Both the position numbers and the translations under genes were made by a program. Shown here piece after piece: positions 1 to 7,511 of a stretch of 64,000 nucleotides of DNA (position 1 is its first letter; every line of letters starts with the position of its first letter). Below the pieces are notes generated by a model. It was given only the letters and a program-made list of their open reading frames with translations, was not told the origin of the DNA and did not search any database. The stretch is from contig NZ_BMUG01000008.1 in assembly GCF_014650075.1 (NCBI RefSeq), forward strand, positions 1-64,000. The letters run 5' to 3'. This DNA is from Streptomyces microflavus (GTDB lineage Bacteria > Actinomycetota > Actinomycetes > Streptomycetales > Streptomycetaceae).

Positions 1-197
1 TCCGTGAACTCCGGGGCATCGGCGGTCAGGACCTTCACCGCACCGTGCTCACCCAGCACACCCGCGGTCGCCTCCGCACCCGCGCCCAGCGCGAGCGCGA
101 CCGGGTCACCGATACGGCGGGCCAGCGTCAGCAGCTCCAGCGTGGGCTTGCGGACCGCACCGTCCACGTGATCGACCAGAACAAGAACTTCAGCCAT
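1..197 (-). CDS. etfA: Electron transfer flavoprotein alpha subunit, N-terminal part
   Basis: The 3' part of the gene lies beyond the left window edge; 65 residues are visible. The N-terminus reads MAEVLVLVDHVDG and continues through a helix typical of the EtfA nucleotide-binding fold (LTLARRIGDPVALALGAGA). In the family, EtfA pairs with EtfB to form the FAD/AMP heterodimer that passes electrons from acyl-CoA and other dehydrogenases to ETF:quinone oxidoreductase. It follows etfB on the same strand after a 60-bp gap, the usual etfBA operon order. The ATG at 195-197 is the only sensible start. The identification rests on the short N-terminus together with the neighbour. Confidence 0.88.
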   Translation of the reverse strand, partial: MAEVLVLVDHVDGAVRKPTLELLTLARRIGDPVALALGAGAEATAGVLGEHGAVKVLTADAPEFT

Positions 198-257
198 GAC
201 AACGCACTCCAGACGAGAAATGACGAGAGAGAGGAACAGCAGGGAGGGGCATACGGG

Positions 258-1043
258 CTAGATGAACTTCTGGCCCGCGAGGAACTCGGCGAGCTGCTTG
301 CCGCCCTCGCCCTCGTCCTTCACGATCGTGCCCGCCGTACGCGCCGGACGCTCCGTCGCCGAATCGACCGCGGTCCACGCACCCGCCAGACCCACCTCGT
401 CCGCGTCCAGACCCAGATCGTCCAGGTCCAGGGACTGAACCGGCTTCTTCTTCGCCGCCATGATCCCCTTGAACGACGGGTAACGCGCCTCACCCGACTG
501 GTCGGTCACCGACACCACCGCCGGAAGCGAAGCCTCCAACTGCTCCGAGGCCGTGTCGCCGTCACGGCGGCCGGTCACCACACCACCGTTCACCGCCACC
601 TCGGAGAGCAGCGTCACCTGCGGCACACCCAGACGCTCCGCCAGCAGGGCCGGCAGGACACCCATCACACCGTCGGTGGAGGCCATCCCGCAGATCACCA
701 GGTCGAAACCGGTCTTCTCGACCGCCTTCGCCAGCACCAGCGACGTACCGATCACATCGGTGCCGTGCAGATCGTCGTCCTCGACGTGAACAGCCTTGTC
801 CGCACCCATCGACAACGCCTTGCGCAACGCGTCCTTGGCGTCCTCCGGACCCACCGTCACCACGGTGATCTCCGCATCGTCCGCCCCGTCCGCGATCTGC
901 AGCGCCTGCTCGACCGCGTACTCGTCCAGCTCCGACAGCAGACCGTCGACATCCTCACGGTCCAACGTCAGGTCATCGGCGAAATGCCGGTCACCGGTCG
1001 CGTCGGGCACGTACTTCACACAGACAACGATCCTCAAGCTCAC
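258..1043 (-). CDS. etfB: Electron transfer flavoprotein beta subunit
   Basis: A 261-residue protein, normal EtfB length. It begins MSLRIVVCVKYVPD, the typical EtfB start, and contains the nucleotide-binding stretch around residues 115-150 (GFDLVICGMASTDG, followed by LPALLAERLGVPQ). EtfB holds the AMP and packs against the FAD domain of EtfA. The GTG start at 1043 is preceded by AGGAG seven bases upstream. It is the first gene of the etfBA operon reading leftward. The following 205 bp, up to the flavin reductase gene on the same strand, shows no further gene and probably holds the promoter. Confidence 0.95.
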   Translation of the reverse strand: MSLRIVVCVKYVPDATGDRHFADDLTLDREDVDGLLSELDEYAVEQALQIADGADDAEITVVTVGPEDAKDALRKALSMGADKAVHVEDDDLHGTDVIGTSLVLAKAVEKTGFDLVICGMASTDGVMGVLPALLAERLGVPQVTLLSEVAVNGGVVTGRRDGDTASEQLEASLPAVVSVTDQSGEARYPSFKGIMAAKKKPVQSLDLDDLGLDADEVGLAGAWTAVDSATERPARTAGTIVKDEGEGGKQLAEFLAGQKFI

Positions 1044-1248
1044 GCCGGCTCTCCTACTGCATCGTCATTTCTGGGCTGCCTTGTTGCACGCAGCATAGGC
1101 GCCTTACAGGGCCGTTTCCGGTCGGGCCGACCGGGCTCCCGGCCGATATTACTCGCCAGTACACCCAGTCCGTTACCCCTGAGCAAGCGCTCCGCACTGT
1201 GACCTTGCCTACGGCGGAAACGTCCCTGCACGCGTGGCCTGCTCGCCC

Positions 1249-1755
1249 TCAGTCTCGCAGAGCCGTGAACCGTCCCTGGTGGTAGACCAGCGGCCGGCCG
1301 GCCCCCGACGGGTCGCCGGCCACGGCCTCCGCGATCACGATGCGGTGGTCGCCGGCCGGGATGCGGGCCACCACGCGGCAGACCAGCCAGGCGGAGACGC
1401 CGGCCAGCAGCGGAACGCCCTCGGGGCCGCTGCTCCACTCGGTGGACGGGCCGAAGCGGTCGGCGCCGCTGCGGGCGAAGGTGGCGGCCAGCTCCTGCTG
1501 GTGCTCGCCGAGTATGTGGACGCCGACATGCTCCGCCTCGGCCAGCACCGGCCAGCTGGAGGAGGAGGTCCCGATGCCGAAGGAGATCAGCGGCGGCTCG
1601 GCGGCGACCGAGTTGAGCGAGGTGGCGGTGAAGCCGACCGGACGGTCGCCGGTCGCGGTGATCACCGCGACGCCTGCGGCGTGCCGGCGGAAGACGGAGC
1701 GCAGGAGCTCGGGCGATGCCGTGAGGGAGGGGGCGAGTTCGGGCGAGGCCGTCAT
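1249..1755 (-). CDS. Flavin reductase family protein (FMN-binding split barrel)
   Basis: A 168-residue protein of the flavin reductase / HpaC type. The N-terminal half has the family pattern HAAGVAVITATGDRPVGFTATSLNSVAAEPPL split over residues 25-60, with the GFTATS segment that contacts the flavin, then a D-H-R-I segment (AGDHRIVIAEAV) near the C-terminus. Such enzymes use NAD(P)H to make free reduced FMN or FAD for a partner monooxygenase, but no monooxygenase is adjacent. The ATG at 1755 is preferred over the longer frame start at 1821 because AAGGA lies eight bases upstream and the extra N-terminal residues are low-complexity. A perfect palindrome lies about 80 bp upstream (separate entry). 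Confidence 0.85.
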   Translation of the reverse strand: MTASPELAPSLTASPELLRSVFRRHAAGVAVITATGDRPVGFTATSLNSVAAEPPLISFGIGTSSSSWPVLAEAEHVGVHILGEHQQELAATFARSGADRFGPSTEWSSGPEGVPLLAGVSAWLVCRVVARIPAGDHRIVIAEAVAGDPSGAGRPLVYHQGRFTALRD

Positions 1756-1836
1756 AGAGGTGTCCTTCTGCGGGGGAGGCGTAAGGGGCCGTGGTTGCTC
1801 AGGCACCCGGACAGCGCGCACTCGCGTGACGTACGA

Positions 1837-1850
1837 GGTCCACGTGGACC
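1837..1850. promoter_or_regulatory. Perfect 14-bp palindrome upstream of flavin reductase
   Basis: The sequence GGTCCACGTGGACC is a perfect palindrome about 80 bp upstream of the flavin reductase start on the minus strand. Its position suits an operator for that gene. The regulator is unknown and none is encoded next to it. The gene on its other side, the thioredoxin, ends at 1964 on the same strand. Confidence 0.4.
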
Positions 1851-1949
1851 CGGCCGTAGAGAAGGAGTTCTGGCGGCATAGCGTCAGACTGACGATGCGT
1901 GGCGGGTGCAGTCAAGTGCGTTCCGCAATGTGGGAGATGCGTCACGGTC

Positions 1950-1973
1950 CGTCATATGGCCCGTCATATGGCC
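1950..1973. repeat. 12-bp tandem duplication at the thioredoxin stop codon
   Basis: Two adjacent copies of CGTCATATGGCC. The TGA stop of the minus-strand thioredoxin gene (1964-1966) falls in the second copy, so the stop context is duplicated just after the gene end. This resembles in miniature the stop-anchored arrays found at 10661, 11469 and 14402. Confidence 0.6.
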
Positions 1974-2290
1974 CGTCCCAGCGCCGCGACGACGTCGGCG
2001 GTCCGGGGCTGACCCGACGCGCGGCGGACCACTTCGCCCGCACTGTCGAGCACGAGCACGGTGGGCGTCTTCGTGATGCCGAGCTGCCGCACGAGCGTGA
2101 GATGCGCCTCGGCGTCGATCTCGATGTGCGCGACCCCCTCGACCATGGCGGACACCTCCACGAGCGTGCGGCGGGTGGCCCGGCACGGCTGGCAGAAAGC
2201 GCTGGAGAACTGGACGAGCGTCGCCCGTTCCCCCAGTTCCGCGCCGAGTTGGGACGCGTCGAGCCGTTGCGCGGGTGTTCCGCCGTCCAC
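1964..2290 (-). CDS. Thioredoxin-fold protein with CQPC active site
   Basis: A 108-residue thioredoxin-like protein. The redox motif is C33-Q-P-C36, in place of the classical CGPC, within FSSAFCQPCRA. The cis-proline region is TKTPTV at residues 73-78. There is no signal peptide or membrane segment, so it is probably cytoplasmic and acts as a disulfide reductase or thiol carrier; the QP dipeptide should change its redox potential relative to TrxA. The GTG start at 2290 is fixed by AGGAGG five bases upstream. It stands alone, divergent from the acyltransferase at 2520. Confidence 0.88.
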   Translation of the reverse strand: MDGGTPAQRLDASQLGAELGERATLVQFSSAFCQPCRATRRTLVEVSAMVEGVAHIEIDAEAHLTLVRQLGITKTPTVLVLDSAGEVVRRASGQPRTADVVAALGRAI

Positions 2291-2519
2291 TGTCGCCTCC
2301 TGATCAGAGCTCTTCGCAAGGAGTCAGCACCGGCCGGGCGCCGGACATTCCCGCAGCTCGGGGGCGGCTCGCACGTGACGAGAATCTCGCCGCCCGGGCC
2401 CACCGGGACTGGCCACGGGCCCGCGCATGGGGCACCATCGCCACAATGCCGAAAACCTACGGCTGCGTAACTTCCGCCGGGAGAACCCTCCCCAGGCGCT
2501 GAAGAAGGGTCTTCTCCAG

Positions 2520-3242
2520 ATGGCAGAACTCGTCTATCGACCGGTCATCGGCGCCGCTCGCACCCTGTTCAAGGCGCTCGACCTGAAGATCGACACTCAG
2601 GGTTCGGAGCACATCCCGAAGACCGGTGGCGCGGTGCTGGTCAGCAACCACATCAGCTACCTCGACTTCATCTTCACCGGCCTGGGCGCCCTGCCGCAGA
2701 AGCGGCTCGTCCGCTTCATGGCGAAGGAATCGGTCTTCCGGCACAAGGTCTCCGGTCCGCTGATGCGCGGGATGAAGCACATCCCGGTCGACCGCAACCA
2801 GGGCGAGGACGCGTACGCCCACGCGCTGCAGTCGCTGCGTTCCGGTGAGATCGTCGGCGTCTTCCCCGAGGCCACCATCTCGCAGTCGTTCACGCTGAAG
2901 AGCTTCAAGTCGGGTGCCGCGCGCCTCGCCCAGGAAGCCGGGGTCCCGCTGATCCCGATGGCGCTGTGGGGCACGCAGCGGATCTGGACCAAGGGTCGGC
3001 CGCGCAACTTCAGGCGCAGCCACATCCCGATCACCATCCGGGTCGGCGAGCCCATGGAGGCGCCCGCCGACCAGTACGCCGGTGCGATCACCCGGCGGCT
3101 GCGGGAGCGCGTGCAGGAGCTGCTGGAGGCGGCGCAGCGGGCCTACCCGGTGCGCCCGAAGGACGCGAGTGACACATGGTGGGTGCCGGCCCATCTCGGC
3201 GGTACGGCCCCGACGCCCGCCGAGGTCCGCGAGCTCGGCTGA
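2520..3242 (+). CDS. 1-acyl-sn-glycerol-3-phosphate acyltransferase (PlsC family)
   Basis: A 240-residue PlsC-like acyltransferase. Motif I is NHISYLD, with H44 and D49 (HX4D catalytic pair); motif III is FPEAT, with E117 binding the glycerol phosphate; VPLIPMALWG is the late hydrophobic motif. It would transfer a fatty acyl group to lysophosphatidic acid or a related acceptor at the inner membrane. The ATG at 2520 is chosen because the purine-rich GAAGAAGG lies upstream and the protein then begins MAELVYRPVIG, which is typical. Streptomyces genomes carry several such paralogues, so this need not be the housekeeping enzyme. Confidence 0.9.
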   Translation: MAELVYRPVIGAARTLFKALDLKIDTQGSEHIPKTGGAVLVSNHISYLDFIFTGLGALPQKRLVRFMAKESVFRHKVSGPLMRGMKHIPVDRNQGEDAYAHALQSLRSGEIVGVFPEATISQSFTLKSFKSGAARLAQEAGVPLIPMALWGTQRIWTKGRPRNFRRSHIPITIRVGEPMEAPADQYAGAITRRLRERVQELLEAAQRAYPVRPKDASDTWWVPAHLGGTAPTPAEVRELG

Positions 3243-3253
3243 CCCGACCCCCT

Positions 3254-3290
3254 CTCTGAGCCCCCGACGCGCCGCGCCGGGGGCTCAGAG
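3254..3290. terminator. Bidirectional hairpin terminator, 13-bp perfect arms
   Basis: The arms CTCTGAGCCCCCG (3254-3266) and its exact complement (3278-3290) flank an 11-base loop. It sits between the convergent acyltransferase and transglutaminase-like genes, and its right arm overlaps the last codons of the latter (gene end 3285). There is no U-tract, as is usual for hairpins in high-GC actinobacteria. Confidence 0.75.
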
Positions 3291-3884
3291 CTGTGTGGGG
3301 AGGTTCCGCCAGAGGTCCGCGCGGTCGCGGGCGCTCCGCAGGGCGTGGAGGACCTCCACGGGCGGTGTGGTGTGGACGGCCGAGTAGTCCACTTCTCCGA
3401 GCTCCTCGCGTACCGCCCAGGCCAGCCGCTCGGTGTCGAGGGAGAACTGCGCGTCCACCCCCGGTTTGTTGCCCCGGGGGTCCACCCTCGCCCAGCGGTC
3501 GTGGCCGGGGAGCCGGAGTGCGACCAGGCCGTGGACCACCGGGTTCGTCCCGTCGTCGTCGGTGAGCCGCTGGTAGCAGAGCCCGGCCGGGAGGCCGTGG
3601 GCCCGAAGCAGCGCGGTGAGCGCGATGGCCTTGGCGTAGCAGATGCCGTTGCGGGTGGCGAGGACGTCGGAGGCGCGCCAGGTGACGCGCGGATCGCCCG
3701 AGTCCGCGGAGTGCGGAATGGTGTCGCGTACGTACTCGAAGGCAGCGCGGGCGTATGTGTATGCGTCGTCGGCCTGGTGTGCCAGGTCTGCCACCGCCCG
3801 CCTCACCACGGGATGCCGGTGGTCGACGGCTTCGTCGGCGGCCAGATAGGCGGCGGTGTCCGGGGACTGCTGGATCAGTTCCAT
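3285..3884 (-). CDS. Transglutaminase-like domain protein
   Basis: A 199-residue protein consisting of one transglutaminase-like (papain-fold) domain. The triad is visible: C82 in RNGICYAKA, H118 in VVHGLVAL, D135 in WARVDPRGN. Bacterial stand-alone members are usually cysteine proteases, peptide amidases or cross-linking enzymes; the substrate here cannot be told. There is no signal peptide, so a cytoplasmic role is likely. The ATG at 3884 gives MELIQQSPDTAAYL, typical of this actinobacterial group. It lies downstream of the threonine aldolase operon on the same strand, separated by a hairpin at 3909-3934. Confidence 0.85.
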   Translation of the reverse strand: MELIQQSPDTAAYLAADEAVDHRHPVVRRAVADLAHQADDAYTYARAAFEYVRDTIPHSADSGDPRVTWRASDVLATRNGICYAKAIALTALLRAHGLPAGLCYQRLTDDDGTNPVVHGLVALRLPGHDRWARVDPRGNKPGVDAQFSLDTERLAWAVREELGEVDYSAVHTTPPVEVLHALRSARDRADLWRNLPTQL

Positions 3885-3908
3885 GGTCCCGGAGCGTACG
3901 AAGCGGCC

Positions 3909-3934
3909 GACCGGAGATCAATCGATTTCCGGTC
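3909..3934. terminator. Imperfect hairpin after the threonine aldolase operon
   Basis: GACCGGAGATC and GATTTCCGGTC pair over 10 of 11 positions around a four-base loop. It lies between the threonine aldolase stop (3968) and the transglutaminase start (3884), both on the minus strand. It may end the upstream operon or act as an operator for the downstream gene. Confidence 0.5.
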
Positions 3935-3967
3935 GACCGCATACTCATGCAGCGCGAGAGGGCTGCG

Positions 3968-5029
3968 TTACCGCACCATCTCTTCCTTCAGCGCCTGGAG
4001 GAAGGCGTCGACGTCGTCCTCCCGGGTGTCGAACGCGCACATCCAGCGGACGTCACCGGCGGTCTCGTCCCAGAAGTAGAAGCGGAAGCGCTTCTGCAGC
4101 CGCTCGCTGACCGCGTGCGGCAGCCGGGCGAAGACGGCGTTGGCCTGGACCGGGTAGAGGATCTCCACGCCGTCGATCGCCCGGACGCCCTCGGCGAGCC
4201 GCTGGGCCATGGCGTTGGCGTGCCGGGCGTTGCGCAGCCACAGGTCCTTGGCGAGCAGCGCCTCCAGCTGGACGGAGACGAAGCGCATCTTGGAGGCGAG
4301 CTGCATGGAGAGCTTGCGCAGGTGCTTCATCGCCCGGACCGCGTCGGGGTTGAGCACGACGACGGCCTCGCCGAACAGGGCGCCGTTCTTGGTGCCGCCG
4401 AAGGACAGCACGTCGACGCCGACCGTGTTGGTGAACGTCCGCATCGGCACGTCCAGGGATGCGGCCGCGTTGGCTATCCGGGCCCCGTCGAGGTGGACCT
4501 TCATGCCGCGCTCGTGGGCGTGGTCGCAGATGGCGCGGATCTCGTCGGGGGTGTAGACGGTGCCGAGCTCGGTGTTCTGAGTGATCGAGACGACCTGCGG
4601 CATGGCCCGGTGCTCGTCGTCCCAGCCGTACGCCTGCCGGTCGATGAGCTCGGGGGTGAGCTTGCCGTCCGGCGTGGGTACGGTGAGGAGCTTGAGGCCG
4701 CCCATCCGCTCGGGCGCGCCGCCCTCGTCCACGTTGATGTGCGCGGACTCGGCGCAGATGACCGCGCCCCAGCGGTCGGTGAGGGCCTGGAGGGCGACCA
4801 CGTTGGCTCCGGTGCCGTTGAAGACCGGGAAGGCCTCGGCGGTGGGGCCGAAGTGGCTGTGCATGACGCGCTGGAGGTGGCCGGTGTAGTCGTCCTCGCC
4901 GTAGGCGACCTGGTGGCCGCCGTTGGCGAGGGCGATGGCCGCGAGGACCTCGGGGTGCGCACCCGCGTAGTTGTCGCTGGCGAAGCCGCGCACCTGCGGG
5001 TCGTGGTGACGTCGCGCGTCGGTCCTCAC
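3968..5029 (-). CDS. Low-specificity L-threonine aldolase family (PLP, beta-eliminating lyase)
   Basis: A 353-residue PLP enzyme of fold type I. FASDNYAGAHPEV near residue 16 and GEDDYTG near 44 are the family's N-terminal motifs, HLDGAR (179-184) holds the PLP-pyridine Asp, and K214 in SFGGTKNGALFG is the Schiff-base lysine. Members cleave threonine or allo-threonine to glycine and acetaldehyde, or act on other beta-hydroxy amino acids. The GTG start overlaps the TGA of the upstream SDR gene (GTGA at 5026-5029), so the two are translationally coupled. It is the third gene of the DUF6421 - SDR - aldolase operon; the tight coupling suggests its real substrate is specific to this pathway. Confidence 0.88.
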   Translation of the reverse strand: MRTDARRHHDPQVRGFASDNYAGAHPEVLAAIALANGGHQVAYGEDDYTGHLQRVMHSHFGPTAEAFPVFNGTGANVVALQALTDRWGAVICAESAHINVDEGGAPERMGGLKLLTVPTPDGKLTPELIDRQAYGWDDEHRAMPQVVSITQNTELGTVYTPDEIRAICDHAHERGMKVHLDGARIANAAASLDVPMRTFTNTVGVDVLSFGGTKNGALFGEAVVVLNPDAVRAMKHLRKLSMQLASKMRFVSVQLEALLAKDLWLRNARHANAMAQRLAEGVRAIDGVEILYPVQANAVFARLPHAVSERLQKRFRFYFWDETAGDVRWMCAFDTREDDVDAFLQALKEEMVR

Positions 5030-5793
5030 GTTTGCGGGGTCAGCCACAGGCGCTTTCCGTTCACTTCGGGGGCGGGCTTGTCCCAGACGCCGGCGATGGC
5101 CTCGGCCAGCTCCGTGACGTCGGTGAAGCCCGCGAACTTCGCATTCGGGCGCTCGGCGCGCATGGCGTCGTTCACCAGTGCCTTGACCACCAGGATCGCA
5201 GCCGCCGCCGCGGGCCCGTCCTCGCCCCCCGCCTTGCGGAAGGCGTCCCCGAGCGCGAGGGTCCAGGCCTCGGCCGCGGCCTTGGAGGCGGAGTAGGCGG
5301 CGTTGCCCGCGGTGGGCTTGCCGGCGCCGGCGGCGCTGATCAGCAGGTAGCGGCCCCTGTCGCTGCGCTGAAGGGGTTCCTGGAAGGCGAGCGAGGTGGA
5401 CTGGACGGTGCGGATCAGCAGCTTCTCCAGGGTGTCCCAGTCCGCGAGGCTGGTCTCCTGGAAGCTGGGGCTGCCGCGCCAGCCGCCGACGAGGTGGACC
5501 AGGCCGTCGATCCGGCCGAACTCGGCCTCGGTCCGCTTGGCCCAGTCCCGGGCCGCGTCGAGGTCGAACAGGTCGACGGTCTCCCCGGTGACGGTCGCGC
5601 CGCCGTGGGCGTAGCGGGCGGCGTCCACCGCCTCGGCGAGCCCCTTGGGGTTGGCGTCGCAGCCGACGACGGTCGCGCCGGCCTCCGCGAGCCGCAGCAG
5701 CGTCGCGCGGCCCGCGGGCCCCGCCGCTCCGGCGACCGCGATCACAGCACCTTCGAGCACGCCTGTTCCCTCGCCCTTGCCGATTCCGTTCAT
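5026..5793 (-). CDS. SDR family oxidoreductase (atypical, within the DUF6421 operon)
   Basis: A 255-residue Rossmann-fold protein with a divergent cofactor loop (AVIAVAGAAGPAGRATL), an NAG-like segment replaced by GLVHLVGGWRG, and the Y-x3-K active site in NAAYSASKAAAEAW. It is probably an NAD(P)-dependent reductase of unknown substrate. The ATG at 5793 is preceded by GAGGAGG at eight bases and is my preferred start. A GTG at 5823 in the same frame would overlap the DUF6421 stop by four bases (GTGA) and is the alternative. Its own stop overlaps the aldolase start. Confidence 0.85.
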   Translation of the reverse strand: MNGIGKGEGTGVLEGAVIAVAGAAGPAGRATLLRLAEAGATVVGCDANPKGLAEAVDAARYAHGGATVTGETVDLFDLDAARDWAKRTEAEFGRIDGLVHLVGGWRGSPSFQETSLADWDTLEKLLIRTVQSTSLAFQEPLQRSDRGRYLLISAAGAGKPTAGNAAYSASKAAAEAWTLALGDAFRKAGGEDGPAAAAAILVVKALVNDAMRAERPNAKFAGFTDVTELAEAIAGVWDKPAPEVNGKRLWLTPQT

Positions 5794-5819
5794 GGCCACC
5801 GCCTCCTCGGGAGATGCGT

Positions 5820-7217
5820 TCACGCGGCTGCCTGCTCGGCGCTCGCGGCGGTAATTCCCTTGGTGGAGGCAATCACGTGCTTCAGCTTCTTGGCGAGCGC
5901 CTCATAGAACATGCTCAGGGGAAACTCGTCCGGAAGCACGTCGTCGACGAGCTTACGAGGGGGCTGAGTGAGGTCGAGGGCGTCGGGACCCTTGGCCCAG
6001 GTGGATCCCGGGTGCGGGGCGAGGTACTCGGCGACCAGGTCGTATGCGGCGAACCAGTGGACCAGCTTGGGGCGGTCGATGCCGTCGCGGTAGAGCTTCT
6101 CGATCTCGGCGCAGAGCTGGTTGGTGACCTGCGGGGCCAGCTCCCAGTCGATCTTCAGCGTGTTGTCGGTCCAGCGGACGACGTCGTGCTTGTGGAGGTA
6201 GGCGAAGAGCAGCTGTCCGCCGAGGCCGTCGTAGTTGCGGACGCGCTCGCCGGTGACCGGGAAGCGGAACATCCGGTCGAAGAGGACCGCGTACTGGACG
6301 TCACGGCCGTGCGCGTTGCCCTCGGCCTCCAGCTTCACGGCCTCCTTGAAGGCAGTGAGGTCGCAGCGCAGCTCCTCCAGGCCGTACATCCAGAACGGCT
6401 GGCGCTGCTTGATCATGAACGGGTCGAACGGCAGGTCTCCGTGGCTGTGGGTGCGGTCGTGGACCATGTCCCACAGGACGAAGGCCTGCTCGCAGCGGGT
6501 CTGGTCGCCGATCATCTCGCGGATGTCCTCGGGCAGCTCCAAGCCGAGCAGCTCGACGGAGGCCTCGGTGACACGGCGGAAGCGGGCGGCCTCGCGGTCG
6601 CAGAAGATGCCGCCCCAGGTGAAGCGCTCGGGGGCCTCGCGCACGGCGATGGTCTCCGGGAAGAGGACCGCGGAGTTGGTGTCGTAACCGGCGGTGAAGT
6701 CCTCGAAGGTGATCCCGCAGAAGAGCGGGTTGTCGTAGCGGTCGGCTTCGAGGTCGGCGAGCCACTCGGGCCAGACCATCTTCAGCACGACCGCTTCGAG
6801 GTTGCGGTCCGGGTTGCCGTTCTGCGTGTACATCGCGAAGACGACCAGGTGCTGGAGGCCGTCGACGCGGTTCCGCGCGGGCTGGAAGGCGAGCAGCGAG
6901 TCCAGGAAGTCCGGCACGCGGAAGCCGTCGGCGGCCCAGCGGCGCAGGTCGGTGACGAGCGCACGGTGGTAGGCGGCGTCGTGGGGCAGCAGCGGGGAGA
7001 GCTCCTCCACCGCGCCGATCACCCGCTCGACGACACGCTCGACGGTCGCGGGCGACGGGGCGCCCTCGGCCTCGAAGTCGATGGAGCCGTCCTTGGACTG
7101 CCAGGGGCGGATCTCCTCGACGGCATCCCTGAGCGCGGGCCAGGCCGGGTGCTCGACCACCCGCGGGGCAGTAGCTATCGCGCCGTCGGTGGCACCGTGC
7201 ACAAGAATTTCCGTCAT
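5820..7217 (-). CDS. DUF6421 family protein
   Basis: A 465-residue soluble protein without signal peptide or membrane segment. I recognise it as the actinobacterial DUF6421 family, which has no known function. Conserved-looking blocks include FAMYTQNGNPDRNLEAVVLK, MVHDRTHSHGDLPFDPF and FWMYGLEELRCDLTAF. The clustered His, Asp and Glu residues in the second block, with the later EELRCDL, look like a possible metal site (inference). It leads an operon with an SDR and a threonine aldolase-like enzyme, so a role in a small-molecule pathway is likely. The ATG at 7217 has GGAGG seven bases upstream. A dyad overlaps its predicted promoter at 7273-7288. Confidence 0.8.
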   Translation of the reverse strand: MTEILVHGATDGAIATAPRVVEHPAWPALRDAVEEIRPWQSKDGSIDFEAEGAPSPATVERVVERVIGAVEELSPLLPHDAAYHRALVTDLRRWAADGFRVPDFLDSLLAFQPARNRVDGLQHLVVFAMYTQNGNPDRNLEAVVLKMVWPEWLADLEADRYDNPLFCGITFEDFTAGYDTNSAVLFPETIAVREAPERFTWGGIFCDREAARFRRVTEASVELLGLELPEDIREMIGDQTRCEQAFVLWDMVHDRTHSHGDLPFDPFMIKQRQPFWMYGLEELRCDLTAFKEAVKLEAEGNAHGRDVQYAVLFDRMFRFPVTGERVRNYDGLGGQLLFAYLHKHDVVRWTDNTLKIDWELAPQVTNQLCAEIEKLYRDGIDRPKLVHWFAAYDLVAEYLAPHPGSTWAKGPDALDLTQPPRKLVDDVLPDEFPLSMFYEALAKKLKHVIASTKGITAASAEQAAA

Positions 7218-7252
7218 AACACTTCCTCCACGGGAGAACCTCGCGTGCAGTC

Positions 7253-7288
7253 ACCGTAGCCGCGCAGGGTTACTTCACACAAGTGAAG
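7253..7288 (-). promoter_or_regulatory. Promoter and dyad operator of the DUF6421 operon
   Basis: On the minus strand, a -35-like TTGTGT (7282-7277) and a -10 TACGGT (7258-7253) are 18 bp apart, placing transcription start about 30 bases before the DUF6421 ATG. The -35 sits inside a perfect dyad of CTTCAC and GTGAAG arms with a four-base centre (7273-7288), a likely repressor site. On the plus strand, TTCACA (7274-7279) and TATCCT (7299-7304), 19 bp apart, could form a divergent promoter under the same dyad. The rest of 7289-7511 shows no gene that I can support; TACCCT near 7443 may be a closer -10 for the downstream gene. Confidence 0.5.
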
Positions 7289-7511
7289 CCCTGAAAATTA
7301 TCCTGCCGACCCCCTATGGTCACCGCTGTTTTTCCTGTCGTACGCCGGGTAGGCGCACAGTTCCATCTGTCCATGCTCCGACCGGCCGACCGGGCCCGCA
7401 CGGCGGCAGACATCGACGGCCCCGGCCGCTACCCTCACCGGTGCCGTCATGCCGTAACCCCGTGCGGGCAGGAGCAGTTGGCGGGCCGCCGCCGACGGAA
7501 ACGAGGTCGCC

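Noticed and set aside
3285..3884. Transglutaminase-like gene as the fourth member of the DUF6421 operon
   Set aside because: An 83-bp gap with an inverted repeat separates it from the aldolase gene, unlike the 4-bp overlaps inside the operon.
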